A DNA stretch of 60,592 nucleotides. Origin: Oscillatoriaceae cyanobacterium M33_DOE_052 (GTDB lineage: Bacteria > Cyanobacteriota > Cyanobacteriia > Cyanobacteriales > Laspinemataceae). The stretch covers positions 1 through 60,592 of the forward strand of contig DVDU01000236.1 of assembly GCA_015296065.1 (NCBI GenBank). Reading direction: 5' to 3'. Below are positions 34,081 through 42,586 of the stretch, in pieces (position 1 is the stretch's first letter; each line of letters starts with the position of its first letter). The notes beneath the pieces are model-generated. The model made no database searches, was not told the origin of the DNA, and saw nothing but the letters and a program-made list of their open reading frames with translations. The position numbers were made by a program, and so were the translations under genes.

Positions 34081-34169
34081 TAGCAGCGTTGAGATTGCCG
34101 GCTCATCTCCGGCCCGGGGCTCCGAAATCTTGCTCCGGTAGCTTAATAGGTAAAGCGCAACGCTAGGAA
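34081..34169 (+). ncRNA. Circularly permuted tRNA-like RNA B
   Basis: Same architecture as RNA A. 3' half: TAGCAG, CGTTG (34087-34091), AGATT, T arm GCCGG-CTCATCT-CCGGC, acceptor CCGGGGC (34114-34120). An 11-base spacer is followed by the 5' half: GCTCCGG (34132-34138, 7/7 pairs with one U-G at position 3-70), TA, D arm GCTT-AATAGGTA-AAGC (4/4), G26, CAACG (5/5 with CGTTG), loop start CTAGGAA. TAG is shared by both loop ends. The T loop deviates from consensus (C54, T58). AGGGA (34071) and TCCCT (34176) could pair outside the open anticodon loop. The joined loop would read CTAGCAG. Confidence 0.72.
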
Positions 34170-34242
34170 CCTAAATCCCTCCCCCAGTTTTTCGGCTGGG
34201 TACTACAACGTGATGACGAGAGCAAATGGGCGGTAACTAAAG

Positions 34243-34271
34243 GACCCGTAGCAAGGGCAATGCTACGGGTC
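34243..34271 (+). terminator. Strong hairpin ending the tRNA-like RNA locus
   Basis: Perfect 11-pair stem GACCCGTAGCA/TGCTACGGGTC with a 7-base loop. No T run follows on the plus strand, so it may be a stability hairpin rather than a classic terminator. It also lies just past the convergent gene at 34296. Confidence 0.55.
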
Positions 34272-34295
34272 TCTCACATTGAAGGGAGAGGCCAG

Positions 34296-34703
34296 TTAAT
34301 TTTGGGGTTGAGACGGCGAGACGATGCTGGGGGAGAGAAATTGTTTTAAACTCAACAGACAGAGAGTTTGTGCCAAATTCAGAGGCAGAATAGAGACTCC
34401 CTCCAAGCGAGACTGCACCCAACCATCTCCCCAATACCACTCGTGAAAGCCATCAATACCCTGACTGAGAAGCAACCGCAGGCAGTTAGGACCAACGGTA
34501 TCTACTTGGTGTTGAATTGCCAGCGGACCGGACCAGGTAGTAAAAGAGACTCCCGGACGTAGCTGCTCTGGCATCCCGGAGGAAAAACGTTGGGGCCATA
34601 ACCACTGCTGGATCTGCTGCGGCTTGAGCAGACTGTTGCCAATGGCGATCGCCGGTGCATTGATTTCTATTCTCAAATGGCTATTTTGGAATGTGCCGAG
34701 CAT
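34296..34703 (-). CDS. Conserved cyanobacterial protein, possibly SRPBCC-like
   Basis: 135 residues beginning MLGTFQNSHLRIEINAPAIA. The pattern (strand, helix PQQIQQWLWP, then long strands GVSFTTWSGPLAIQHQVDTV and LRLLLSQGIDGFHEWYWGDG, C-terminal helix LPLNLAQTLCLLSLKQFL) suggests a START/polyketide-cyclase-like ligand-binding fold. It lies divergent to hslO. Function unknown. Confidence 0.65.
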   Translation of the reverse strand: MLGTFQNSHLRIEINAPAIAIGNSLLKPQQIQQWLWPQRFSSGMPEQLRPGVSFTTWSGPLAIQHQVDTVGPNCLRLLLSQGIDGFHEWYWGDGWVQSRLEGVSILPLNLAQTLCLLSLKQFLSPSIVSPSQPQN

Positions 34704-34845
34704 AATCTGTCACCTTCAGCGCAGGGAGGTTAATCAACGTTAAGTAACAGTATGCGCCGATTTGAGAGCAGGTGGAGATGGTCCAAGGGCATTCCTGGGA
34801 ATTCTATTAAAATAAGTAAAGTTTTTGTGTCTAAGGTGAAGGGGC

Positions 34846-35742
34846 ATGGCGGATCAATTAATCAAAGCAACAGCAGCAGCAGGCGGTATCCGAGCCGTGG
34901 GGGTAGTGACAACCCGCTTGACAGAAGAAGCAAGAGCCCGCCATCGGCTATCGGCGGTGGCAACCGCTGCCCTAGGGCGGACCATGACATCGGGCTTGCT
35001 ATTGGTGTCGAATATGAAGCGATCGCAATCCCGCGTCAACATTCGCATCCGAGGCAATGGACCCCTGGGCACCGTATTTGTTGATGCCGGTTTAGATGGC
35101 ACTGTGCGCGGTTACGTAGAAAACCCTCACGTAGAAATGCCACTGAACCAGCAAGGCAAGCTGGATGTAGGCACCGCCGTCGGCAAAGACGGCTACCTGT
35201 ACGTAGTTCGGGATGTGGGTTATGGCTACCCCTACTCCAGCACCGTCGAGCTAGTATCCGGCGAAGTGGGAGACGACATAGCCTATTACCTAGCCACATC
35301 AGAACAGACACCCAGCGCCTTAGTTGTGGGAGTATTTGTCAACGCCGAAGGAGTCAGTGCCGCCGGTGGTTTGCTCTTACAAGTCATGCCTAAAGCCGCC
35401 AGTGACGACACCCTGGTAGAAACCCTAGAATCCAGAGTGAGTGCCCTCACAGGATTTACCCCCCTGCTGCGATCGGGCAAAACCTTGCCAGAAATATTTG
35501 AGCAACTCCTCGGAGATATGGATTTACAAATCCTGCCAGAAACCCAACTACTGCGGTTTCACTGTCGCTGTACCCATGAGCGGATGCTGGGCGCCTTGAA
35601 ATTGCTAGGACAAGCCGAACTACAAGATATGATTGAAAAAGACAATGGCGCCGAAGCCACTTGCCACTTCTGCGGCCAGATTTACACTGCCACCTCCGAC
35701 CAACTTGGGGATCTAATCGTCGCCTTACAAGCCGAATCTTGA
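34846..35742 (+). CDS. hslO: Redox-regulated chaperone Hsp33
   Basis: Holdase chaperone switched on by oxidative unfolding. 298 residues. N-terminal domain begins MADQLIKATAAAGGIRAVGV; a signature GNGPLGTVFVDAGLDGTVRGY lies at about 67-87. The C-terminal zinc switch has FHCRC (CxC) near 235 and CHFCG (CxxC) near 270, all four cysteines present. No neighbouring gene suggests an operon. Confidence 0.95.
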   Translation: MADQLIKATAAAGGIRAVGVVTTRLTEEARARHRLSAVATAALGRTMTSGLLLVSNMKRSQSRVNIRIRGNGPLGTVFVDAGLDGTVRGYVENPHVEMPLNQQGKLDVGTAVGKDGYLYVVRDVGYGYPYSSTVELVSGEVGDDIAYYLATSEQTPSALVVGVFVNAEGVSAAGGLLLQVMPKAASDDTLVETLESRVSALTGFTPLLRSGKTLPEIFEQLLGDMDLQILPETQLLRFHCRCTHERMLGALKLLGQAELQDMIEKDNGAEATCHFCGQIYTATSDQLGDLIVALQAES

Positions 35743-36182
35743 CACCAGTAGAGTCCTATTTACCCTCAAGTGTCTCCGTGGCCAAGTATTTACCACAGAG
35801 GCACTTCAGCCCCAGGATGTATGTTACCCGTATCCTTAAGGTTGACGACCGGAAATCGGGGAGTGGCAAGTGTAGATTAACTCAACATTTACAAGACCCA
35901 CCCCTACAGCCGCCGGAATCTTACCATCAAGGAACCTCTGGGCTCGGATTAAGGAAATGGCATACCGTGTTTTTACGGAGCCATTTGGTCTTGGCTTCCA
36001 GAAAGCAAGTGGAAATCAAATCTCAATGGAAACATTTGCGCTGTGCGGAAAGTCTGGCGCCGAATTATACTGACTAGATAAATCAAAATCAGTGCCGCCA
36101 TCTCCTGTGTGACCGGGCTGAGGGTGCGATAAGGAAGACGGTTCCTCTGTGTAGGGGAGACAAAGTAACTTTTGGGTTGGCT
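35743..36182. other. Intergenic stretch, nothing recognised
   Basis: No open frame with family resemblance, no heptamer array, no clear palindrome. It must carry the promoter of the downstream gene, but no convincing -35/-10 pair stood out. Confidence 0.5.
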
Positions 36183-38396
36183 ATGATTAAAGATCGTGAA
36201 CTTCCAGATTACTGGCTTACTTCGGGAGCCTCCCACTCAGGGGAACCGAACCAGATCCAAAAACTGCCACAAGTGGGTGGGCAGAAGTGGGGGAATAATG
36301 GCTATGCCAATTCTCTGGGGATGAATGTGGGAGGAAAAATAGATGATCCGCCTCTGGCAACAGGGGGTTCGATCGTCACCACTACAGGGGGAGCGGGATT
36401 GAAGGACACAAAGCTACCGGCAAGCCCAGATGGACGCCGAAAACTCCCCACAGGGAGATTTGTGGCGATTTTGAAACGCTGGGAGTTATGGGCAGTAGTG
36501 ACGATCGCCATCTGCGGCGGACTCGGAGGCGCCTCATTGGCCATGCTGCTGAAGTTACCGCCAGAACCAGACTGTGAGAATAATGTCTGGGCGATGATTT
36601 CCGCCCGAGAGCGCTTGTACTGCGCTCAAAGGGAGGCGAATCTCGAGACAGTGCAGGGACTCATCGACGCGATCGCCCATGCCAACGCCCTCAGCCAAGA
36701 CCATCCCCTGCGGGCGCAAATCAACCAGCAGATTGAGAAGTGGTCAGAATTGCTCCTCGTGGCGGCAGAAGAGACCTTTCAACAAGGTAAACTCGATGTG
36801 GCGATCGCTGCTGCCCGCAAAATCCCCAGTAACACTCGCGTTGCCCCAGCCGTAGAAGACCGCATCAAGCGTTGGCAATCAATTTGGAAAGACGCACAAG
36901 CCGTGGAGCTAGAAGTAGATAAACTCCTGGAAAAAGGCTCCTGGTTTGATGCCTTTGCCGCCACCCAACAACTGCTATCCGTCGGCAACACCTACTGGGA
37001 AACCATCAGATACGACCAACTCAACGAAATCATTCAAGCCACCCAAGAAGAAGGCAAAACCCTAGACAAGGCTCGCCAAACCGCCGAAGACGGAGGGCTG
37101 AAAAATCTCACTGAGGCAATTAAATTAATTGAAAACGTCAACCCGAAGAGCAAAATCTACAAGCCTTCTCGAACCCTGATTGACCAGTGGTCACGAGAAA
37201 TTCTCAAAATCGCCCAGGAAAATTTAGATCGCCAGCAGTGGCAAGATGCCATTTACGTTGCCCGTCAAGTACCCGACAGTAGCTCGATCCTCAAAGAAGC
37301 CGAAGATTTTATCACCTTGGCCCAGGCTCAGTCTTTGGGGGAAAGGAAGACCACGCGCAATCTCGAAGATGCCATATCTAGTGCCAAAAACATTGGCGCC
37401 AAAAGTAAATTTTATGGGGAAGCCCAGAAACTGATTGCCCTTTGGCAGTTGGAGATGAAAGATGCAGCTTATTTGGAAAGGGCACGTACCAGAGCTGAAC
37501 TAGGGACAGTGCAGGATTTGAAAGCTGCCATCATCGAAGCCCAAAAGATTCCCACCAACAACCCCCTCGCCGAGGAAGCCAGCTCAGAAATTGAGAATTG
37601 GCAAAACCAGATTGACATTACAGAAGACCGGCCCTATTTACTGCAAGCCGAGGATTTAGCTGTGTTTGGGGACACTGCATCCCTGCAGGCTGCCATTGCT
37701 ACCGCCAGTCAGATTAAGCCTGGTCGCGCACTTTATCAGGAGGCGCAAAACAAAATCGATATGTGGCGGCGGGAAATCGAACGCTCCCAAGACCAGCCGA
37801 TTTTGGACCGTGCCCAGCAGTTGGCAGATGCAGGGGATTTGGCCACCGCGATCGCCATTGCCGAGCGGATTGGTTCTGGCAGAGCTTTGTATAATCAGGC
37901 TCAATCGTCGATTTTTGCTTGGCAAACCGAAATCCGCGATCGAGAAACCTTGGCCAAAGCCAATCAGGTAGGCAATTCCGCCACCACAGCACCGAGTTTG
38001 ATTCAGGCGATCGAAACCGCCAACCAAGTTTCTTACGTGAGTACCATCCGCTCACTCGCCGAAGCCGCAATCGATCGGTGGAGTCAGCAGCTCTTCCGGC
38101 TCGCTCAGGAGCAGTCTAATTCTGATATTGCCGCCGCCATCAAATTGGCCGAAAGCATCCCCTTTTATGCAGGCAACTATCAGGAGGTGCAGGGTCAAAT
38201 TACCAATTGGAAGAGCCTAATCGAACCCCCCCCAGTGGTCAATCCACCGCAACCACCCCTTCCAGTCAACAGTCCAGAACCAGAACCACTGGCCCCAAAC
38301 GCTAACCCAGAACCAGAACCACTCGCTCCCAGCATTAACCCAGAACCAGAACCACTCGCCCCAGAGAGTCCACCATCCCCTAATCCGATCGAGTAG
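36183..38396 (+). CDS. Large membrane-anchored helical repeat protein, unknown function
   Basis: 737 residues from the ATG at 36183 (TTG two codons earlier possible). N-terminal ~95 residues are low-complexity and cytoplasmic, then one TM helix (LWAVVTIAICGGLGGASLAM) at about 100-120. Residues 130-690 are repeating alpha-helical units of about 60-70 residues, each with a pattern like LxxAIxxAxxIPxxxxLYxEA followed by IxxWxxEI. The tail has three near-copies of NPEPEPLAP. Homologues are often named chromosome segregation ATPase, but no Walker motif is visible. A scaffold or envelope role is a guess. Confidence 0.75.
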   Translation: MIKDRELPDYWLTSGASHSGEPNQIQKLPQVGGQKWGNNGYANSLGMNVGGKIDDPPLATGGSIVTTTGGAGLKDTKLPASPDGRRKLPTGRFVAILKRWELWAVVTIAICGGLGGASLAMLLKLPPEPDCENNVWAMISARERLYCAQREANLETVQGLIDAIAHANALSQDHPLRAQINQQIEKWSELLLVAAEETFQQGKLDVAIAAARKIPSNTRVAPAVEDRIKRWQSIWKDAQAVELEVDKLLEKGSWFDAFAATQQLLSVGNTYWETIRYDQLNEIIQATQEEGKTLDKARQTAEDGGLKNLTEAIKLIENVNPKSKIYKPSRTLIDQWSREILKIAQENLDRQQWQDAIYVARQVPDSSSILKEAEDFITLAQAQSLGERKTTRNLEDAISSAKNIGAKSKFYGEAQKLIALWQLEMKDAAYLERARTRAELGTVQDLKAAIIEAQKIPTNNPLAEEASSEIENWQNQIDITEDRPYLLQAEDLAVFGDTASLQAAIATASQIKPGRALYQEAQNKIDMWRREIERSQDQPILDRAQQLADAGDLATAIAIAERIGSGRALYNQAQSSIFAWQTEIRDRETLAKANQVGNSATTAPSLIQAIETANQVSYVSTIRSLAEAAIDRWSQQLFRLAQEQSNSDIAAAIKLAESIPFYAGNYQEVQGQITNWKSLIEPPPVVNPPQPPLPVNSPEPEPLAPNANPEPEPLAPSINPEPEPLAPESPPSPNPIE

Positions 38397-38398
38397 AG

Positions 38399-38453
38399 TC
38401 TTTGTCCTTTGTCCTTTGTCCTTTGCCAAGGGACAAGTGACAAGGGACAAATG
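38399..38453. repeat. Heptamer array in inverted arrangement
   Basis: TTTGTCC units followed by GGGACAA units between two convergent genes; may act as a bidirectional terminator-like hairpin. Confidence 0.8.
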
Positions 38454-38906
38454 TTAACGATACGGCTTCACCACCATCACCGAACATTCGGCATCTGCCA
38501 CCACCATGCTGCTGACTGAACCGAGCAAAATTCGTTTCATCCCTGTTAACCCTCGGCTACCCAAAACAATCAGGTCCGCTTTGTAGATATTGGCAGTACG
38601 AATGATTTCTTGGGCGGGATCCCCGGACACTATCTCAATTTGACTGGGACAAGGTAGCCGCTTCTGGTATTCTTGGAGCTGCTTTTCCACCAACTTGTAA
38701 GGCATTTCCTCCCCATAAGTGTGAGGCCGATCGGCTCGCACCTCCACCTCCGCACCCTCGTTAGCAATAACATAAGTCAGGATGATTTGGCTTTGCTCTT
38801 CGAGTTTAATATTTTCTACTGTAGCAATCACTTGCTCTGACAAATTGGAACCGTCAACCGCTACTAAAATAGTCTTAATCACTACAAATATCTCCTGAAT
38901 ACTCAC
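38454..38906 (-). CDS. Universal stress protein (UspA family)
   Basis: 150 residues. It begins IKTILVAVDGSNLSEQVI, the nucleotide-binding start, and has the ATP-binding loop GSRGLTGMKRILLGSVS (G-x2-G-x9-G-S) at about 118-134 followed by MVVADAECSVMVVK. It is therefore of the ATP-binding UspA/UspFG type. A valine start nine codons in could be real. Single gene, role in stress resistance inferred from the family. Confidence 0.92.
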   Translation of the reverse strand: MSIQEIFVVIKTILVAVDGSNLSEQVIATVENIKLEEQSQIILTYVIANEGAEVEVRADRPHTYGEEMPYKLVEKQLQEYQKRLPCPSQIEIVSGDPAQEIIRTANIYKADLIVLGSRGLTGMKRILLGSVSSMVVADAECSVMVVKPYR

Positions 38907-39190
38907 ACAATTATTGTCAAAAACAATTGATAATAAAATTTAAACTACCATATTTTTTGTTCTTTGTCATCAGTTATTTAGAGATGGTTAGTAAACCAAC
39001 TATTATAAATGACTGGTGATTTTCTCAATTGCAATAGCCAGAGCATCGGCGAGGCATTCAGCACTGAGGAGGGGTAAATCTCTACTAGAAAACTAGGTAA
39101 TCTAGAAGTTATGGACTTTTTCCTCCTATGAGGCGCTATTTCATCGGGGAGCGCCCTTCAGGGAAGAGCGCCTTCAGAACCTAGAGGGCA

Positions 39191-40495
39191 TTAAACATCT
39201 TGACCATACACTCGCAGCCGCACAGAATCAGCGTGAGATGGGAGCCCTTCTGCTTTCGCCAAAACATCGATCGCACCAGCCACCTTCTGGAGAGCGGCGG
39301 GAGAATATTGGATAATACTAGAGTGTTTCATAAAAGTTTCCACCCCCAGAGCCGAAGCATAGCGAGCCGTCCCCGAAGTCGGCAAAGTGTGGTTAGGTCC
39401 GGCCAGATAATCTCCCACAGCTTCAGGGGTAGAGTTACCCAAGAAAATCGCCCCCGCATGACGGATCAGCGGCAACAAATCCCAAGGCTGTTCCACCTCT
39501 AATTCCAGGTGTTCTGGGGCAAAACCATTGCTAAGCTCCGCAGCGACTTCCAAAGAATCAGCCACAATCACCACACCATAATTAGCGATCGCCTTTTCCG
39601 TCAGAGTGCGGCGGGGGTGATTTGACAACTGCGCCGCCACTGCCTCCACCACTTTCAGCGCTAGATACTCATCCGTAGTAATGAGAATTGCCGCCGCCAT
39701 CGGGTCATGTTCCGCTTGTGCCAGCAGATCCGCCGCCACATGTCCAGCGTTGGCACTACTGTCAGCAATAATCAGCACCTCACTTGGTCCGGCCAGAGAA
39801 TCGATACCCACAGTGCCATAAACCAGCTTTTTCGCCAAAGTGACATAGATATTGCCCGGTCCAGAGATGACATCCACTTTAGGGATAGTTTCCGTACCAT
39901 AAGCCATCGCCGCGATCGCCTGTGCGCCACCGACGCGGTATATTTCCTCCACCCCCACTTCCACCGCCGCTACCAGCACCGCAGGCGAAATACTTTTCTC
40001 ACTACCAGGAGGCGTACAAATACAAATATCAGGCACCCCCGCCACCTTCGCCGGGATTGCATTCATCAACACCGTACTAGGATAAGCAGCTCGTCCTCCC
40101 GGCACATATAGTCCGGCGCGGTCCACCGGATTGTACCGCTTACCGAGAACCACCTCATCACCCTCAAAATGTACCCAGGATTTGGGAACCCGCTGTCGGT
40201 GAAATGCTTCAATTTTTTGGCGTGCTAGCCGAATCGCATCCAACAATTCCTTAGAAACCTGCTGATAGGCAGCATCTAACTCAGCTGGGCTCACCCGCAA
40301 CTGGTCGGTACTCAGGGAAAGCCCGTCAAATTCAGCCGTATAGTGCAGCAGAGCCCGATCGCCCTGACGCTGCACCGCTTGCAACACTTCCCTTACCGTT
40401 GCTTCCTTGTGAACAACTTCTTTATCATTGGTACGTTCGCAGATCCGCGCCAGTTCGGCTTGTGCCGAGCCTCGCCCAGTTATGATTCGCAGCAT
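39191..40495 (-). CDS. hisD: Histidinol dehydrogenase
   Basis: Oxidises L-histidinol to histidine with two NAD+ (last step of histidine synthesis). 434 residues, normal length. Signature region: LYVPGGRAAYPSTVLMNAIP, VGGAQAIAAMAYGTETIPKV, DVISGPGNIYVTLAK, DSLAGPSEVLIIAD, LLAQAEHDPMAAAILIT, NGFAPEHLELEV and GAIFLGNSTPEAVGDYLAGP. Catalytic His and Glu (APEHLE) are present. It stands alone, divergent from rpsT. Confidence 0.96.
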   Translation of the reverse strand: MLRIITGRGSAQAELARICERTNDKEVVHKEATVREVLQAVQRQGDRALLHYTAEFDGLSLSTDQLRVSPAELDAAYQQVSKELLDAIRLARQKIEAFHRQRVPKSWVHFEGDEVVLGKRYNPVDRAGLYVPGGRAAYPSTVLMNAIPAKVAGVPDICICTPPGSEKSISPAVLVAAVEVGVEEIYRVGGAQAIAAMAYGTETIPKVDVISGPGNIYVTLAKKLVYGTVGIDSLAGPSEVLIIADSSANAGHVAADLLAQAEHDPMAAAILITTDEYLALKVVEAVAAQLSNHPRRTLTEKAIANYGVVIVADSLEVAAELSNGFAPEHLELEVEQPWDLLPLIRHAGAIFLGNSTPEAVGDYLAGPNHTLPTSGTARYASALGVETFMKHSSIIQYSPAALQKVAGAIDVLAKAEGLPSHADSVRLRVYGQDV

Positions 40496-41007
40496 GGAAT
40501 TAGGAGTTTATCAGAGAGGATTTGCCACATTCATGAACGAGTCTGGCGATATCCGGAGGAAGATGTCATTTGTCATTAGTCCAAGAGTCCAAAGTCCTTT
40601 GCAAGGGACAAGTGACAAGCTGCCTTGGGACAAGGGACTTGTTACCAATCACCAATAACCACAGAGAAAAAAGCGCGCCCCGGACCTTCTACGCTCCTTG
40701 TGGGGGCGAGATCTTTGCCCATGAGTTGCGGCAGGCGGTCTATAGCCTGTAGGGTGACAGTTTAACACGCTTTTGGGGATTCCGGAATCAGACATCATAT
40801 CTCGCCACTGTTAGGGGGAATGGCCAGTCACCCCAACAGCCTTTACTCATCCTACCTTCTAGGTTAACGCGGATTTTGCTCATGCAGCATCCTTATGGCG
40901 TGCCTTTGATGCTATATTAGTTGATCTGGTAGAGTTGGTGACATCCTTGGCACCACTCTCACCTCCTTGTATTTTAGAGTCTAAAAGAAGCACACCCCAA
41001 AGCAACC
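40496..41007. other. Divergent hisD-rpsT intergenic region
   Basis: Contains GGACAAA/TTTGTCA repeats at 40564-40660. The 100 bases before rpsT hold GTTGGTGACATCC and GGCACCACTCTCACC, which can pair as GGTG/CACC and may form an rpsT leader. No gene is supported. Confidence 0.55.
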
Positions 41008-41307
41008 GTGGCAAATATCAAGTCTGCGATCAAGCGCGTCCAAGTAGCCGAGCGTAACCGTTTGCGCAATAAGTCTTACAAGTCGGCGGTCAAAACCCTG
41101 ATGAAGAAGTGCTTCAGCGTCATTGATAGTTACAGTTCCAGTCCCAGCACCGAATTGAAGCAAGAAGCCGCCCAGGCTATGAGCGCCGCTTACAGCAAAA
41201 TCGACAAAGCCGTAAAAACAGGGGTTTTACACCCCAATAATGGCGCCCGCAAAAAATCCAGCCTAGCTAGAGCCCTAAAACGCGCTCAAACCCCCACCCA
41301 AGCCTAA
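41008..41307 (+). CDS. rpsT: 30S ribosomal protein S20
   Basis: 99 residues from [23 protein letters not shown], the classic S20 start, basic helices throughout and [19 protein letters not shown] near the end. Binds the 5' domain of 16S rRNA. It lies upstream of tatD and the rpoB cluster, the usual cyanobacterial order. Confidence 0.96.
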   Translation: MANIKSAIKRVQVAERNRLRNKSYKSAVKTLMKKCFSVIDSYSSSPSTELKQEAAQAMSAAYSKIDKAVKTGVLHPNNGARKKSSLARALKRAQTPTQA

Positions 41308-41351
41308 TTACCGGCTTGTGGGACCTTCTTTACCTCTGGACCAGGGGACGG

Positions 41352-41428
41352 GGGGAAGTGTGGGAAGTGTGGGAAGTGTGGGAAGTGTGGGAAGTGTGGG
41401 AAGTGTGGGAAGTGTGGGAAGTGTGGGG
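41352..41428. repeat. 9-bp minisatellite GGGAAGTGT
   Basis: About eight perfect tandem copies, followed by a partly complementary CTTCCCACACTTCCCCC tract, so the transcript can form a long hairpin between rpsT and tatD. Confidence 0.9.
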
Positions 41429-41550
41429 AGTAATCTTCCCCATCTTCCCACACTTCCCCCTCCTCCCCCTCTTACCCCTCCCCCCGTCTCCCCATCTCCC
41501 AGCTCTAGCAATTCCCCGGAAGCCTTATCGCGCCTAAACCCACAGCAGAC

Positions 41551-42378
41551 ATGAATAGCGAAGCAAGCGCGACGCCTAGTAGCGATCGAGTTAGTGAATT
41601 AATTGATACCCATGTGCATATCAATTTTGACCAGTTCGATGAAGACATCGACGCCGTAGCGGCGGCATGGCGGTCAGCCGGAGTGGTACAGCTAGTTCAC
41701 TCATGCTGTCATCCCAGAGAATTTAGTCGGATCATGGCACTCGCCGAAAAGTTTCCCGAATTGTCAGTGGCAGTCGGGATGCACCCCCTGGAAGCAGCAG
41801 AGTGGACAGAAGAATCAGCCACGGAAATCAGAGAGTTGGCTAACTCACCCAAAGTAGTAGCGATCGGAGAAACCGGACTCGATTTTTATCACGACGTAAA
41901 CCAGATTCCTCAGCAACAAGCAGCCTTTGAAAGCCAACTGCTCTTAGCATCTGAATTGAACTTAGCCGTAATTGTCCATTGCCGAGATGCCGCTAGTCAG
42001 ACTGCAGAAATCCTGCGGAATTTCCAGCGCCAGAGCAGTCAACCGGTACGGGGGGTGATGCACTGCTGGGGGGGAACGCCAGAAGAAACCAAATGGTTTT
42101 TGGATTTGGGTTTTTATATCAGTTTTAGCGGCATTGTCACCTTCAAAAACGCCCACCAGGTGCAAGCATCTGCTAAGATGGTGCCGAGCGATCGCTTGCT
42201 TGTAGAAACCGATTGTCCCTTCTTGGCACCAGTGCCCAGACGCGGCAAACGCAACGAACCCGCATACGTCCGCTACGTTGCCGATTGTGTAGCAGAACTC
42301 CGCAGTGTCCCAAAAGCAACTCTAGCCGCCCAAACCACAAAGAATGCCAGGGAATGTTTTTGGCCTTTTCAAATCTAA
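41551..42378 (+). CDS. tatD: TatD family metal-dependent hydrolase (DNase)
   Basis: 275 residues. TIM-barrel amidohydrolase motifs: [10 protein letters not shown] near 17-26 (HxH), [23 protein letters not shown] near 107-119, [17 protein letters not shown], and [20 protein letters not shown] near 215-234. TatD enzymes are magnesium-dependent nucleases implicated in DNA repair and 3' RNA processing. Located between rpsT and rpoB as in many cyanobacteria. Confidence 0.94.
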   Translation: MNSEASATPSSDRVSELIDTHVHINFDQFDEDIDAVAAAWRSAGVVQLVHSCCHPREFSRIMALAEKFPELSVAVGMHPLEAAEWTEESATEIRELANSPKVVAIGETGLDFYHDVNQIPQQQAAFESQLLLASELNLAVIVHCRDAASQTAEILRNFQRQSSQPVRGVMHCWGGTPEETKWFLDLGFYISFSGIVTFKNAHQVQASAKMVPSDRLLVETDCPFLAPVPRRGKRNEPAYVRYVADCVAELRSVPKATLAAQTTKNARECFWPFQI

Positions 42379-42395
42379 GCCCTGATTAAAAGTCA

Positions 42396-42505
42396 AAAAT
42401 CATTGGTCATTAGTCATTAGTCATTAGTCCAATGACTGCATGACAAGGGACAAGAGGACTTGCGGACAAGCTGCCTTGGGACAAATTGCCTTGTGACAAA
42501 TGACT
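42396..42505. repeat. Heptamer repeat array before rpoB
   Basis: TTAGTCA/TTGGTCA units then GGACAAG/GACAAAT units. An ATG within the last unit opens the rpoB frame but is probably not the native start. Confidence 0.8.
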
Positions 42506-42586
42506 ATTATGCCGATATTGCCCCATATATCTGAGGATTTTCAGGGGCGCCCTCCAATGCCAGAACGCACGGGTAAAAAAAGCCAA

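Noticed and set aside
33926-34169. Ordinary intron-containing or split tRNA genes, or a two-piece tmRNA
   Set aside because: The 5' half of A (GGCGGGG) does not pair with the 3' half of B (CCGGGGC); each half pairs only with its own reversed partner. There is a real D stem and no tag ORF, unlike tmRNA.
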